Shown here piece after piece: positions 1 through 10,799 of a stretch of 64,000 nt of DNA. This DNA comes from Odontocerum albicorne. Its lineage: Eukaryota; Arthropoda; Insecta; Trichoptera; Odontoceridae. The DNA lies in assembly GCA_949825065.1 (NCBI GenBank), contig OX463846.1, positions 11,528,177-11,592,176 of the forward strand, in the 5' to 3' direction. Each line of letters starts with the position of its first letter. Within the stretch, counting starts at the first letter, position 1. A program made the translations under genes and the position numbers. The notes under the pieces are model-generated. The model ran no database searches. It saw only the letters and a list, made by a program, of their open reading frames with translations, and had not been told where the DNA came from.

Positions 1-35
1 GGTAATCTCTTACAACCAACCAGACAAAAGTAAAT
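1..35 (-). mobile_element. SINE-A 3' tail fragment
   Basis: The first bases match the reverse complement of the conserved 3' tail of SINE-A (sense core GGTTGGAAGAGATTGCCAC). The rest of this copy lies outside the window or is lost. Confidence 0.5.
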
Positions 36-179
36 GAAGCAAGTTACATCGTCGCAAAAAACATTTAAATGGCTATCCATCCCCACGAAATCCATGAACA
101 CATACGTGAGCATACGCTCACAAACCCCAAAAAGACGGACAACCACTCGAACATTCCTTTCCATATAAAGTAAGATATC

Positions 180-850
180 ATCAATCAAAGGAAAAGGAAG
201 GGATGGGGAACAGGAAGGAAAAAATCGGGAAAGAAACAAGTTATATTACTGCCTAGAAATTAAGAGTTTTTCAGTCGCTTCTTAAAACATACCAAGGATG
301 GAGGGAGTCTGACATTGGTTGTAACTAGTTCCAGAGTCTCACTGCATGGACAGTAAATGAAGACGTAAAAAAAGCGGTAAACCGGAAAGGCCAATAAACA
401 ATATTTGTTTGAGCGTGGCGCTCGTCCATGATCGGAAAGACGCTGAAATTTTCGGCGAGATAAGAGGGGGTGGCGGGACTGTTAAGGATATAATAAAATA
501 TACAGTATGTGAATTTGGCGTATATTTCTAACGTTCATCCAGTTGAATGCCTTCTGGTATGAAGTTATATGATCTCGGTTACATCCAAGTAACAGACGTC
601 CGCATAGTCCAAAATCGGAAAGAACAGAGATTGCACGAGTAAAATTTTGGTGTTATTAGGCAGGAATCTTAGCAATTTTAAAGGAATAAAGAAGATCCTT
701 CGGTTTACCTCATTTATTTGATCTCGCATGAGAAAATGTTATCCATTAGCACTCCTAGGTTTTTAAGTTTTATGTAATGATAGAGCCTTCGAGTAATATT
801 GAAGGAAGTAAGTCAGTGTTGAATTTACTGAGAAACCTTCACTAAAAGAC
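180..850 (-). mobile_element. LINE (I/jockey/CR1-like) reverse transcriptase C-terminus, decayed
   Basis: Read on the minus strand, this stretch gives the C-terminal part of a non-LTR reverse transcriptase polyprotein. In order I read LGVLMDN, an NTKILLVQSL segment, FFPILDYADVCYLD, TPSYLAENFSVF, and near the end SFTVHAVRLWN followed by a stop. The SF-x-x-A-x-x-LWN block is typical of the last 50 residues of I, jockey and CR1 ORF2 proteins. Stops and frame changes are scattered through it, so it is a pseudogene. A related C-terminus lies at 32930-33300 in the same orientation. The exact clade cannot be fixed by eye. Confidence 0.65.
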
Positions 851-899
851 AAAATTATTAGCATTTCAATGGAGTTGATTCACAATGGGCTTTTTACAC

Positions 900-2360
900 A
901 TCACTAGTAAGGACCATAGTTTATTACAATTTGTGTTGTAATGTGTAGTTACCCTGCATAAGTGTATATACGAGTATGTTATATATAGTATATATAATAT
1001 TATAGATATATTGGATGGAATACGGCGTCGATTTCTTAGGTTTATAAACTAAAAATGTTATTTACTCGGCATGTAATTGAACTACGATCATTTAATGAAG
1101 CTCTTAAACTTGACAACTGTCTGACAGAAAGAAATTAACGGACTTATTGGTACTGTATAAAATTGACAATTTTTATTATGTTTGACCTGAGCTTGTTCAA
1201 TTAATCTGTTTGCGATCTTCGTTTAGGCCCACGCGACATCAATTGTTCTATTAAAGTCATCAAACAATCAAATTTCCCCCCTATTCGTCAATTGTTAAGC
1301 TTTGCATAATAGAAAATCCAAGTGGACATTTGATAAACCCATTTAAAACTCTCCTAGAACTCATATAAAAGATTTTTAATTAGATTTTTAGTGACTCAAA
1401 TATATCCACGAATGTATCGTATCAATTTGTCGGATCGTTCAAACTTTATAATTAATTGTTGTCTTATAAATTTATTTGTTGTTTTCTTATATTGCTGAAC
1501 TTAGATCTTACAACCATTTATTTGAATAAAATAATTAATTGAATGATTTAAGGAACGAATGAGAGAATTAACGAACGAACGATTTAATAAATGAATGAAT
1601 AAATAAATATGAGACATCCTGAAATGTCACCAATTTTCTTTACCAAACTTTATTCATACTTCTTAACACGTTATTGAACAATTCACTCAGGATATTATTG
1701 TACAATACAAAAGTTGTTGGATAATTCAAAAGTTATTGGATAATTCAAAAGTTTATCAAAAATTTCGTTTTAATACCTCTTATTTTAAAAATTAGATTAG
1801 ATAGTTATTATATACATATTAGATATAAATTTGTAGATAGATATAGCCTTTGGCAAATGTTTGAATTATACTCGTATATTAAATATAAAAACACATAATA
1901 TTTGCTTGAGGTTTCCTGTGTAAGTCTTTTTCTTGGCCCTTTTTGAAGTTTTGATGGAGGATAGTAAGAAATATATTTGTCACAAACTAAGTAATATAAC
2001 TGTAATCTGAGATAAGTCGTTTTAAATGAGCAATAAATAAAACATCTTGCGAACAATGGAAAAACGTGATGTGTATTAGGTAGGCAATATTATGGGTTGT
2101 ACTTATGCAACAAAGATCCAACCCACATCTGATATAATTGGATATATTTACGCAAAAAAGATTCAAGCCACATCTGATAGGCAAAATAATTAAATTGACA
2201 TATGTAACAAAGATTATACTCAAATTTGGTAGGCAATATAAATTGGATTTACATATACAAAAAGATCCTGTCAAGTAAACGCAGGGACAAAAACTGACCC
2301 ACGCTAATAAATTTTTCATCCTTTCTAACTAATAAGTTATTAACATAGAAGCCTAGATTA
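900..2360. other. AT-rich stretch without recognisable genes
   Basis: I see no gene here. The sequence is AT-rich with A and T runs, a simple GAAC/GAAT-type repeat near 1569-1608, and an imperfect 20-bp direct repeat near 1710-1755. Two minus-strand open frames at 1808-2319 have no family signature and look like chance. Confidence 0.6.
1569..1608. repeat. Microsatellite-like tetranucleotide tract
   Basis: Short imperfect runs of AACG, AATG and AAAT tetranucleotides follow one another. Low-complexity DNA with no inferred function. Confidence 0.6.
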
Positions 2361-2361
2361 A

Positions 2362-2557
2362 CAACCTCTGTGGCCTAGTTATTAAGACGACTGTCTTTCA
2401 GTTTGGAGGTTACAGGCTTAATTACCGTTGGTAACCATTTATTTTTAAAAAGTGTATTTCTGATTTTCACTTATGACCTCTTGGACATCTTTCTATAATA
2501 GTTTGTTGAAAGAGATTGCACATGCCAAGAAATACGCCAGGTTATACTGTATACAAA
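2362..2557 (+). mobile_element. SINE-A, near full length
   Basis: The head CCTCTGTGGCCTAGTTATTA resembles the pol III box A of a tRNA. A degraded box B (GGTTACAGGCTTAATTACC) follows about 40 bases later. The body ends in the family tail, GAGATTGCACATGCC to GGTTATACTGTATACAA. This is one of the few copies with both head and tail, and it shows the family is about 195 bp long. The tRNA ancestor cannot be assigned securely. Confidence 0.75.
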
Positions 2558-2615
2558 TGTAATACAAAACAATATTACAGGTACCTAGGTCTCATAACAA
2601 AAAAGAAAATGTGAC

Positions 2616-2865
2616 ATTGTAATTTATTTTTATCAAACACTGTTTATTCCACTTTTTTGTGACGGTATAACGATCAAGGTTTTCACCTAATCTTCAGGGA
2701 AGCGCAAACAAGACTCTTGTTTGCGCTCCCCTGAAGATGAGGTGAAAGCCTTGAAACCGGTAGGGTTATACCGTCACAAAAAAGTGGAATAAACAGTGTT
2801 TGATAAAAATAAATTACAATGTCTTTAAACCTCCACAACGTTAATGCCTTATCTATAAACAACAT
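2616..2865 (-). mobile_element. Foldback element copy 1 (short form)
   Basis: A long inverted repeat: the segment with CTTTTTTGTGACGGTATAAC is repeated in reverse about 100 bases later, and the centre reads GCGCAAACAAGACTCTTGTT. The element is flanked by an exact 12-bp direct repeat, AGAAAATGTGAC, at 2604-2615 and 2866-2877, a good target-site duplication. About 50 bases at its 2865 end are outside the palindrome and match the left end of the second copy at 38626. The open frame through it is only a by-product of the repeat. Compared with copy 2 it lacks about 230 bp of central arm. Confidence 0.75.
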
Positions 2866-2959
2866 AGAAAATGTGACTTTGAATCTCACAATAGTGCATC
2901 CGTTTCCGCTGGTACCCAGAAACATGAGTTACAGTTTATTTTTTACAAAGGACATTTTA

Positions 2960-3027
2960 ACATTTCTGGTTAGTTGAAGGAAATTGCCACGCGACAAAAA
3001 ACCCCCTTTAGGTTGTACTGTATAGAA
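2960..3027 (+). mobile_element. SINE-A 3' tail fragment
   Basis: Matches the family tail: TTAGTTGAAGGAAATTGCCA, then GGTTGTACTGTATAGAAC. No tRNA-like head is present directly upstream. Confidence 0.6.
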
Positions 3028-3236
3028 CGGAAATTTAACAAGGTAAAAGCGCCTTTTCGCAACACCCGTTACTTGAACTACATTAATTTTGTTAGCGCCA
3101 GTAAAACAATAAATTTTATTGAATAAAGGGTCGGAGTATAACCAGTCTAGAACCCCCCAGGAACCGAACTCATGACAGGTGTGTCTCGGCACCGATAAAG
3201 ATCATAGGTAACATATCCTATATCATTGCTTTGATG

Positions 3237-3293
3237 AACTTATATCTTATTTTATAAAACTTATATCTTATCTTATAAAACTTATATCTTCTT
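3237..3293. repeat. 21-bp tandem repeat, about 2.7 units
   Basis: The unit AACTTATATCTTATTTTATA is repeated with one-base changes. No function inferred. Confidence 0.8.
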
Positions 3294-3294
3294 A

Positions 3295-5135
3295 CTGACA
3301 TGCTGGTTCTAATGTTATTTTCAGACGTCCCTCCATTCCTTTTTGATTCAGTTGGTGGTACAAGTAATCAAATTTGAAGAAATTCGTAAATAACGGCCTG
3401 TATAGATAATGTTTTTATGAAGTTTATTTATTTATTATAAATATTATTGCTTTATTATAAGTTACGAGTATGTTACCCTACTGAATTGAAGAATGGCCGT
3501 TTATTAGATTGAAAGAGAATTGAAATTAACATCGTTATCTTGCAGTTCTTGCGTTTTCTGCAATTGTTAAAGTTCATAACTGTGAAAAGTGTAAATATTT
3601 GGAATAGCGGAGTAATAAATAATTTAAAATGTATGTATTACAAGTAAATGAGTTTATTAATTTTATATTTGTTGGTTAGCGTTTATCACATAAACATCCT
3701 TATAAAATTTCGACAAGTTAGGTGTCATTTAAATATGCCCAGTTTTTGCTAAATTAACTTTAAATTCGAATACAACTCTAATATCTGGACTCTTATTACG
3801 CAGTTCAATCGAACTTTCTAGATACGATGCAACAAAGATTTTAAGCTGTCTTAAATATGATGACGTTAACTTAAATTTGTTTTCAACACATCTGTACTTA
3901 ATGAGATTAATTTCAGCCTGCCTTTCAAAATTGAATTTAGAATAAATTACGGTTCTTAGTCACCGGAATCGATTATCTTCCGAATTCCTTTCGGAATTAC
4001 GAGATTTAAGAATATATTCTGGTACGAGAGTTATGTTACATAACTAACTATTTCCGACTTCTCCTGTGCTCAGATAATGTCGATTTGACTATCGATTGAA
4101 TATCTGAAAATGTGTTGACGTTTCGATATGCGGTTATTTTTAAATGTATGGATTATACGAACATATTTTTGTTATTATTTTTTCCAAACAGATTGTAATT
4201 TTTTTATGTCAGGGTCTTGGATCTCCTGACGCTTGGCCTGTCTCATGTTTTGTATTATATGTATGGTAGTTAGTATGCATGCACGTACTGCCTTGTGGTA
4301 TTTTTTGTGGTATTTTTACATGATTCATGTTAATATTTATAATTTTATATTCATACGCACTCAAAATTGTAATTTGAGAATTATCATTTTATCTATACTA
4401 AATTTGTCGACATAAGACCGTATACTGTTATAAATAAATAAATATATATATTTTTTGCTGAGAATGGTTAAATATTATGATCCACTACAGCTCGCATTTT
4501 TGCTTCGTTTATATGTGAATTTCGCGAGTATAAGAAATTTGTATCAATATAGGTAATAGACCTAGATAGACGGCTGACATAAACCATTTATCTTGTGTAG
4601 AGTAGAATTATGTAAACTTTTACAAAAATATATATTTGGAAAGTTTTTTTTCGTGGAATTTTTTAAAGCATTAAAATTTTATATGGTATATTTTCATAAT
4701 AATATGTATTTAGGAAAATTACAAGGTTTTGAATATTTTTTAAAACGTCCATTTAATTCGTGTATATCAGGTGTAAGCAAAAGGTGGCTGTGCGGCACCT
4801 GGACACGAACAGTAGACAAAACGTTTACAGCATTTTAATGTGGCAATTGGCAACTGGCGATTGCCACGTTATCGGACAATGCAAATTGTGCCATAAACAT
4901 TTAACCGTGTCGTCAATTATATCATTTGCGATAAAAATGCGGATAAGACACGACGTAACACGCTGTACTGGGGCAAGGTTGGCACCGTGTCAACAAAGTA
5001 GTTGCTATTGGATATGTATATGCAAGAAGAATCCAACCGACATTTTAACAAATAACCTCTTTTATGGAGTCAAAACTAGATCGTTTTAACAATGAAATAC
5101 ATATTTTACTGCCTTTATATGTTTAAAATATAAAA
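3295..5135. other. AT-rich region without recognisable genes
   Basis: Nothing gene-like was recognised. The interval near 4760-5090 is more GC-rich than its surroundings and has a 109-codon plus-strand open frame, but the translated sequence shows no motif I know. It may be an old unidentified repeat. Confidence 0.5.
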
Positions 5136-5139
5136 CATC

Positions 5140-5345
5140 ACACCACACCCTTTTCGGGGTAGGCAGAAACCTCAATATATTCACGCTTTTCTATTCACGT
5201 ACCCAGCTCTCGTCTGGTCCGTATTCATGAATCTCGTTAAAGATTGTTACCTTTTTCAATACATCTAACCTTTCTTTCAGTTAAAACTTCTCCAACTATC
5301 TCCAACTATTCTTTCCTCGGTCTACCTTTTCTTCGCTCTCCAATA
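5140..5345 (-). mobile_element. LINE 3' end fragment
   Basis: The minus strand reads GERRKGRPRKE near the start and VSAYPEKGVV near the end. The G-R-P-R-K block followed by a conserved end is the pattern of the C-terminus and 3' end of the RTE-like LINEs seen elsewhere in the window (for example 27290-27615). Stops interrupt the frame. Confidence 0.5.
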
Positions 5346-5349
5346 ATTA

Positions 5350-7320
5350 GAAATATATATATTTATTTCGTTAGTCTTTTGTAACTCATTTTCTCAATAC
5401 AGTCAGATTATCTTAAGATAATTTTCTTAATTCTATTTGTGACGTCCGTGTTCTTTTTTTGCGCCATCTTGCAATTTCTCACATCTGATTTTCACGGCCA
5501 ATATTTCTTTGCATATACCAGACTACCAACCAAAGATACACATTTATTCTGCCCACCATTAGTAATGGCCTGAGCCGATATATGCTAATATAAAATCAAT
5601 AAAAAACTTACCGCGAGAACAATGAATGTAAAAATATTTAAAAAAAAAAACAGTTCTGAAAGAAGTTACAAGTTCTGAAATAAGTTTTACTGCAAACAAA
5701 CCTTCAATTAGTGAAGTTGGAGTACTCGGAAGTTAAGCGAAACTATGCTTAGTCAAGAGTTTTCTAGAAACTTTCAGGACACAAGAAAGCTAGTTCTATA
5801 ATAGTAGAGGTGATTGGAACAAAGTGGACGTTTTGATAAATTTATTTAGTTGAGTACACTTGAGCAAAATCAGCGTGAGAGCAAAGCACAAATAATAATA
5901 ATTTGAAAGTTTTAGAAAGGGACATCCCCGGGGATTTAAGGGACAAGCTGGAGAAGTTTGTCGATAAGTGGTCTTAAAATTACATTGTTAACACTACTGT
6001 CGAGCCATATTTGACATAGTGTCTGTGTATTTTTGGAAAACTTTCTTAATTATTTTAGACAGAATAATTCTAAAACAATAATTAAAGAGAGTGTATGGTC
6101 TCGTGAAATAAATCTACAAAACGGAAATAGCAAACTAAATATTTATTTATTTTTTATTTATTTTACACATGACAAGAAATATATCATACATCATTTGCAA
6201 AAAAACAACAGGTAATTTAATTCGGACACACAATTTTAATGAATCTGGGATTTTAATGGATTGTTGGCTTTCATTTGTCGTGTCCCCAGTAAACTAGGCT
6301 TTAGCCTGTATCTCACTGACATATGTTATAGCATGAAAAAATAAATCGATACTTCTTTCCGATTTTGGATTATGTAAAAACTCGTTGCACATTCTCATCA
6401 ACCTGACAAACAGTGACTCTCAATTACATATGTATACACCACGCGAAATAAAATTCCTCACACTTCATCACTCCAGACAGACCAAAACATTCATCCCACA
6501 ATATACCGCACATAATCATAAAGCAAAAAAAAATACATTTATACAAAAATATAAATATAAAACAACAAAAATACCACACTCAAGAGCTCACACAAACCTC
6601 TTTCACAAGTCATTCCTCTTGCAAGCCCAAGAACTCAAACTCCTGTCGCAATAACAACTAAGCTTCGATCGACTGTCTAAACTGTTTTCCTCCCTTTACC
6701 TTTATTGAATTCGGTACCCCATTGTATGTCATGGGAGCTAAATGGGCACATTGCCTTTGAGCAAAAGATGTTTTAACTCTAGGGATGGTGAACATTTGAA
6801 CAGTTGCCATGCGTGTCATGTGAGTCTGCATCTTCCCTTCCTCTCGATGATAGTGCCAGAGAATGGATTTGAGATAGAAATTTATTTTGAAAAAAAAAAA
6901 ACGTTATTTTGTTTTTTGCTTTATTTTTTCTATTTTATTTTATTTCAACGGTCTAATAACCTTTTTAATACAGAAGATTACAAAAAAAAAACCAAATTCA
7001 TCATTGACACGAAAGCAGTGTTATAAAAATCACAAAATATAACCCAACAAACAAACAAAGTAAACCGATTTAATTTTTTCATTAATCCAGACTAGAACAA
7101 CTTTTTCACTTTGCTCTTGTACTTGTTAGTAGTCAAAATCATACAAAAATCCATATAATGCCCAAATTGATTGACTAATCTGTATAATTTTATTATGCAG
7201 AATATATATAAATAATTTCTTATAACTGCTACATTCTGTAATGTTATCGAAAAAAAAAACATTTTCTTTGGGAGCTTTTCGATCTGGTTATGAGAAACTG
7301 CTTTACTTACTAACACTTCA
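5350..7320. other. AT-rich region without recognisable genes
   Basis: No gene, RNA gene or repeat family recognised. Open frames at 6033, 6385 and 6742 (60-94 codons) have no signature and are probably chance. Confidence 0.5.
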
Positions 7321-7508
7321 TGACCTTTGTGGTCTATTTGGTGAGATGAGTATGTTCCAGCTTGAGGGTTGTGATTTGAATTCCGCTAGTACCTGATTTT
7401 TTATGTCCAGTCTACTGTTTCACTTACTGTATCTTTATAACCTTTGTGATTAGTTGGAAAAGATAGCCACATAGCATTTAATCCACCAGATTGAACTATA
7501 TACAACAA
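7321..7508 (+). mobile_element. SINE-A copy, diverged
   Basis: Diverged head (GACCTTTGTGGTCTATTTGG), degraded box B (GTGATTTGAATTCC), body TCCAGTCTACTGTTTCAC, and tail GTTGGAAAAGATAGCCACA to TTGAACTATATACAAC. Head and tail are both present. Confidence 0.65.
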
Positions 7509-7509
7509 A

Positions 7510-8325
7510 AGCGTAATACAATAGGACATATTATCACACTTCAGCTTCGTTGCAGCCTACTCGCCGTGACTGTGAAACAAACTTTCAAGAGTTATTTAGA
7601 TGTGCACCATCCTTAACAACATAGAAGAAAAAAATTAAAAAATATCGCATCACACAGAATTCCTTTTCATCTCGATTTTCCTTTCTCCGAACCATTATCC
7701 CTTCAGCGAGTCCTGTCCTCTGAACTTAACATTATTGTAAGTTTTTTTAATATTTCCGTCTTTAAGTTGAACTATTTTCCAAATATTTTTATAAGATATC
7801 AAGCAACCAAAAGAAATATTTACCAGAAATATGTTGTTTTTATTAATAATCAACATGGAGTATCATTAATCTTTCCTTTGTTCTGAGAGCAACATTGTTT
7901 TACTGCCACTTTTTTAATTTGATACTTTGCTGATATCTTCTCAAAACACATGACACAGAAAAAAAAAACAAACAAGATAAAATATTATCACGCCGATACA
8001 ACAAAGCTAAGAGATACGCCTTAACCTGCCTTTTGTTTACCCGCTTTTTGTCAAAATCTTCATTTTACCTCAGAGAAGTAATTCGTTTGTTTTCGTTCAC
8101 TTATTTGGAATATTGTTGGTGTTTGTTTTTAACATTTTCCTAGAATCTTATGCTCAGAGTACACAAATAAACGAAACCTTACGTTATTCTGTGTCGTAGA
8201 TTGTTTACGTGAATAAAATACTGATTCTATCACGTGTTGTTTGAAAAAGGTATAAATAAAATTTAACTCAAATAGATAACTGCTGTTTATTAGCTCTTGT
8301 CCGTCTTGGAAGGCAATGGGCATTC
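7510..8325. other. AT-rich region without recognisable genes
   Basis: No feature recognised. The short minus-strand frame at 8129-8323 has no signature. Confidence 0.5.
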
Positions 8326-8372
8326 AATGACTAATCATTAATTATATTATTGAAGGGAAAATTGGGGCTGGC
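8326..8372. repeat. Left copy of a direct repeat flanking the Harbinger relic
   Basis: About 47 bases beginning ATGACTAATCATTAATTATA are repeated at 8947-8993 in the same orientation with a few changes. Between this repeat and the element, AGTCACTGCATATCC appears, and its reverse complement overlaps the start of the right copy. Confidence 0.7.
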
Positions 8373-8409
8373 GACTAGTCACTGCATATCCATTGCCTTA
8401 AAAGACTTA

Positions 8410-8930
8410 GGCCTCGGCCACACAGGTAGGTGCCTCGCTTGATGCTTGGAGCTATGCTGCGAGTTAGGCGACATATCCTAGCGAACCAACGCACCGCATA
8501 TTATCGCAATGGCCACACTGCACACTTCGCGCCACGCTACATGACGATTAGCCACCGAGTGAATCTCCTAGCGAACAGAAGTGTTGGTTAATTTTATTGT
8601 GTCGTCGTGATTTTACAAGATGGCGGAAGTTTTAATAACAACTGTGTATAAAAGGGAGCCTTTGTGGAACCCATCGAGCAAATTATACAAAAATGAACCT
8701 GTAATAAAATCACTTTAGAATGAAGTTGCACAGGAAGTAAATAAATATGGTAAGTTGTAATGAAATTGGTTAGTTTTGAGAGTGGCATCGTGTGTTGACT
8801 CAACCGCTCCCAACTGTCAAATGAATTTGTGCGTAGCACTTTGGTGTGGCCAAGGATGTAGTCACCTAGTATATGAGTCACGTAAAACCTAGCTTAGCAC
8901 CTAACGAAGCACTTTGGTGTGGCCTCGGCC
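8410..8930 (+). mobile_element. PIF/Harbinger-like DNA transposon relic
   Basis: The ends are inverted: GGCCTCGGCCACAC on the left and GTGTGGCCTCGGCC on the right, bounded by TTA and TAA. The inner part of the left end, GCCTCGCTTGATGCTTGGAG, matches the arms of the small MITE at 60450-60634, which has a clean TTA duplication. The 521-bp interior carries a MADF-type exon (8620-8749). PIF/Harbinger transposons use three-base T-A-rich target sites and encode a DNA-binding MADF/Myb-type protein beside the transposase. Here the transposase gene is absent, so this is an internally deleted copy. Confidence 0.6.
8620..8749 (+). pseudogene. MADF-domain exon of a Harbinger-type element
   Basis: From the ATG at 8620 the frame reads MAEVLITTVYKREPLWNP, then SSKLYKNEPVIKSL, a TAG stop, then NEVAQEVNKYG. 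This fits the first helix region of the MADF domain: a hydrophobic start, PLW, then Y, then usually a Trp before the next E/V helix. The stop sits where that Trp would be, so a single TGG to TAG change is plausible. The frame runs into a consensus splice donor, G/GTAAGT, at 8750, as in a first coding exon. MADF proteins of this element class bind DNA and assist the transposase. The rest of the domain is not visible downstream. Confidence 0.5.
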
Positions 8931-8946
8931 TAAGGGATATGCAGTG

Positions 8947-8993
8947 ACTAATCATTAATTATATTATTGATGTGAAGTTTGGGGCTGGTGAAA
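8947..8993. repeat. Right copy of the direct repeat flanking the Harbinger relic
   Basis: Matches 8326-8372 in the same orientation, including the end TTGGGGCTGG. Together with the 521-bp element between them, this gives a nested arrangement. Confidence 0.7.
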
Positions 8994-9356
8994 AATTTTC
9001 TAGACAGTGGAGACCGATTCTCGATCCACAGACACGGCCACACCAGCAATGCCATATTGAGTCCTGATCCGGAGGTACTTTACGCTTCACTTTATCTGGA
9101 TTGAATTTGAGGTCTTCAAGCAATATTTATTACACATCGCCATGCCTCGACGAAGCACTTGGCGCCACAATTTTCTGTCTTTGACGTAATCTTCATACAC
9201 CACGAAAATCATATTATATTAAGAATCAGAGATCGAACCGGAAATACACAAAGTTTTTTTTATACAACATAATTTTTTTTAATAATTTGTGACTATTAAT
9301 TTATTAAAAGGAATATTTTTACACAAATATTGACAGTGATAACACAAATGTATTCG

Positions 9357-9505
9357 ACGATCTTTGTTACTTTGATGGAAAGATGCATGTCTTCCGACCT
9401 GAGGGTTACGGATTCGATTTCTGCTGGAAGTGAGTTCTTTTAAAAAATATATAAGATTTCAACCTGATTTTTACTTTAGGCCTTATAAACATGTTTCTCA
9501 TGTAT
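9357..9505 (+). mobile_element. SINE-A copy, 3' truncated
   Basis: Head with TTTGATGGAAAGATGCATGT, box B-like GGTTACGGATTCGATTTC, body CAACCTGATTTTTACTTTAG. The conserved tail is missing. Confidence 0.65.
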
Positions 9506-9892
9506 TATACATAATACGAATAAAGTTTTATACATGATTTGCTCGGGCGCTGTCAGACGGGATATGTTTAGTAATATTGGGTGTGCGTCCCGTGTTAGGG
9601 AAGAGAATTTGCTATCTAAACAGCGCTAAAATACATAAAATTATCCTTAGAATATGTGAAGAATAATAATAAAACCACCATATTAACATAATTATCTTAT
9701 TTCTTATATAGTAGGTGTAGGTAGAGAGGAGAACTGCCTGACATTGGTATTCTGATTCAGGTTATTTTTGACGCTATTGTACAACAACTATTGACGTCAT
9801 GTTTTGGTTGAAAATGAAGTCAATGTTAATGAATTATTAGGTTTGATAGATACTAGAGAAATGTTTGGAAATGAATGAAGAAAAGTCAAATA

Positions 9893-10660
9893 TTGGATGT
9901 TAACATAAGTTGGGTCCGTTTTTTTTTTCCAAATTTAAAAATGAGTACCAAAAGTAAAACAAAACGGTTAAAGTTATACGTCATTCGAAAGAAAATTTTC
10001 TGCTCTACAAGATATTGTGTTTGCTTTAACGTTACATATATTATTTAATCTGATTACAAGCCTTCAAATTGGAATGTCAAGTAGACGAAAGTGAGCATTT
10101 TCGACATCTCCTTCTGTTCGCGTTCAATCCAGGAATTAAAGCTGCCAAAGCTGCTCGCGATATTTGCAAAGCGTACGGTGAAGATGCTTTGAATGAAAGG
10201 ACAGCTCGTAGATGGTATACAGTAATGTGACTCCAATTAATCTGCTCAGCTAATTCTACGGTGGTTTGAAGGGGATCTTCATTAATAATATGGTTTAAGC
10301 GGTTCTCATCGAAGTCCTCTGGTCGTCCGGAACGTCTTTGAAACGCAAAAACCATCGACGAGCTGTCCTTTTATTCATAGCATCTTCACCGTAAACTTCG
10401 CAAATATCTCGAGCAACTTTGGCAGCTTTATTTCCTCGATTGAACGCGAACAGAAGGAGGTGTCGAAAATGCTCACTTTCGTCTACTTGACATTCCATTT
10501 TGAAGGCTTGTAATCAAATAAAATAATACATGTAACGTAAAAGCAAATATAGCAGAAAATTTTCTTTCGAATTACGTATAACCTTGCCCATTTTGTTTTA
10601 CTTTTGGTGCTAATTTTTAAATTTGAAAAAAAAACGGACACAACTTATGTTAACACTCAA
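9893..10660 (-). mobile_element. Palindromic mariner derivative, copy 1
   Basis: A 768-bp element flanked by TA on both sides. Both ends carry the same terminal repeat (left TTGGATGTTAACATAAGTTG). The inverted match continues inward for well over 300 bases and includes the transposase start codon region. The two halves are head-to-head copies of the N-terminal coding region of a mariner transposase: a short arm on the plus strand (to about 10214) and a longer arm on the minus strand (10498 down to 10215). No catalytic domain is present. The same architecture is at 41782-42581, and a single arm at 29928-30198. Confidence 0.8.
10077..10498 (-). pseudogene. Mariner transposase DNA-binding domain remnant
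   Basis: The minus strand opens at 10498 with MECQVDESEHFRHLLLFAFN, then GNKAAKVARDICEVYGEDA and RTARRWFLRFKD. This is the first helix-turn-helix of mariner transposases, ending at the WF-x-RF motif. After a frame change caused by a deletion of roughly 30 bases relative to copy 2, the sequence continues SGRPEDFDENRLNHII and TVELAEQINWSHITVY, the second helix-turn-helix. It then stops at the inversion junction near 10214. The DDD catalytic domain is missing, so at most this could encode a DNA-binding fragment. Whether it is expressed is unknown. Confidence 0.75.
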
Positions 10661-10799
10661 TATAATGATTAAAGGAAGAGGTATGATAAATGTTTGCGAT
10701 GCATGGGTTACTACAGAGAAAATGCCACTAACGTAGTCATATTACCGCTTACAGAAGTCAAAACATGTTTATTAATTGTCTTTAAAATTCTGCACACAT

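Noticed and set aside
5715..5760. 5S rRNA fragment (GGAAGTTAAGC)
   Set aside because: Only about 11 bases resemble 5S; the flanks do not continue the match.
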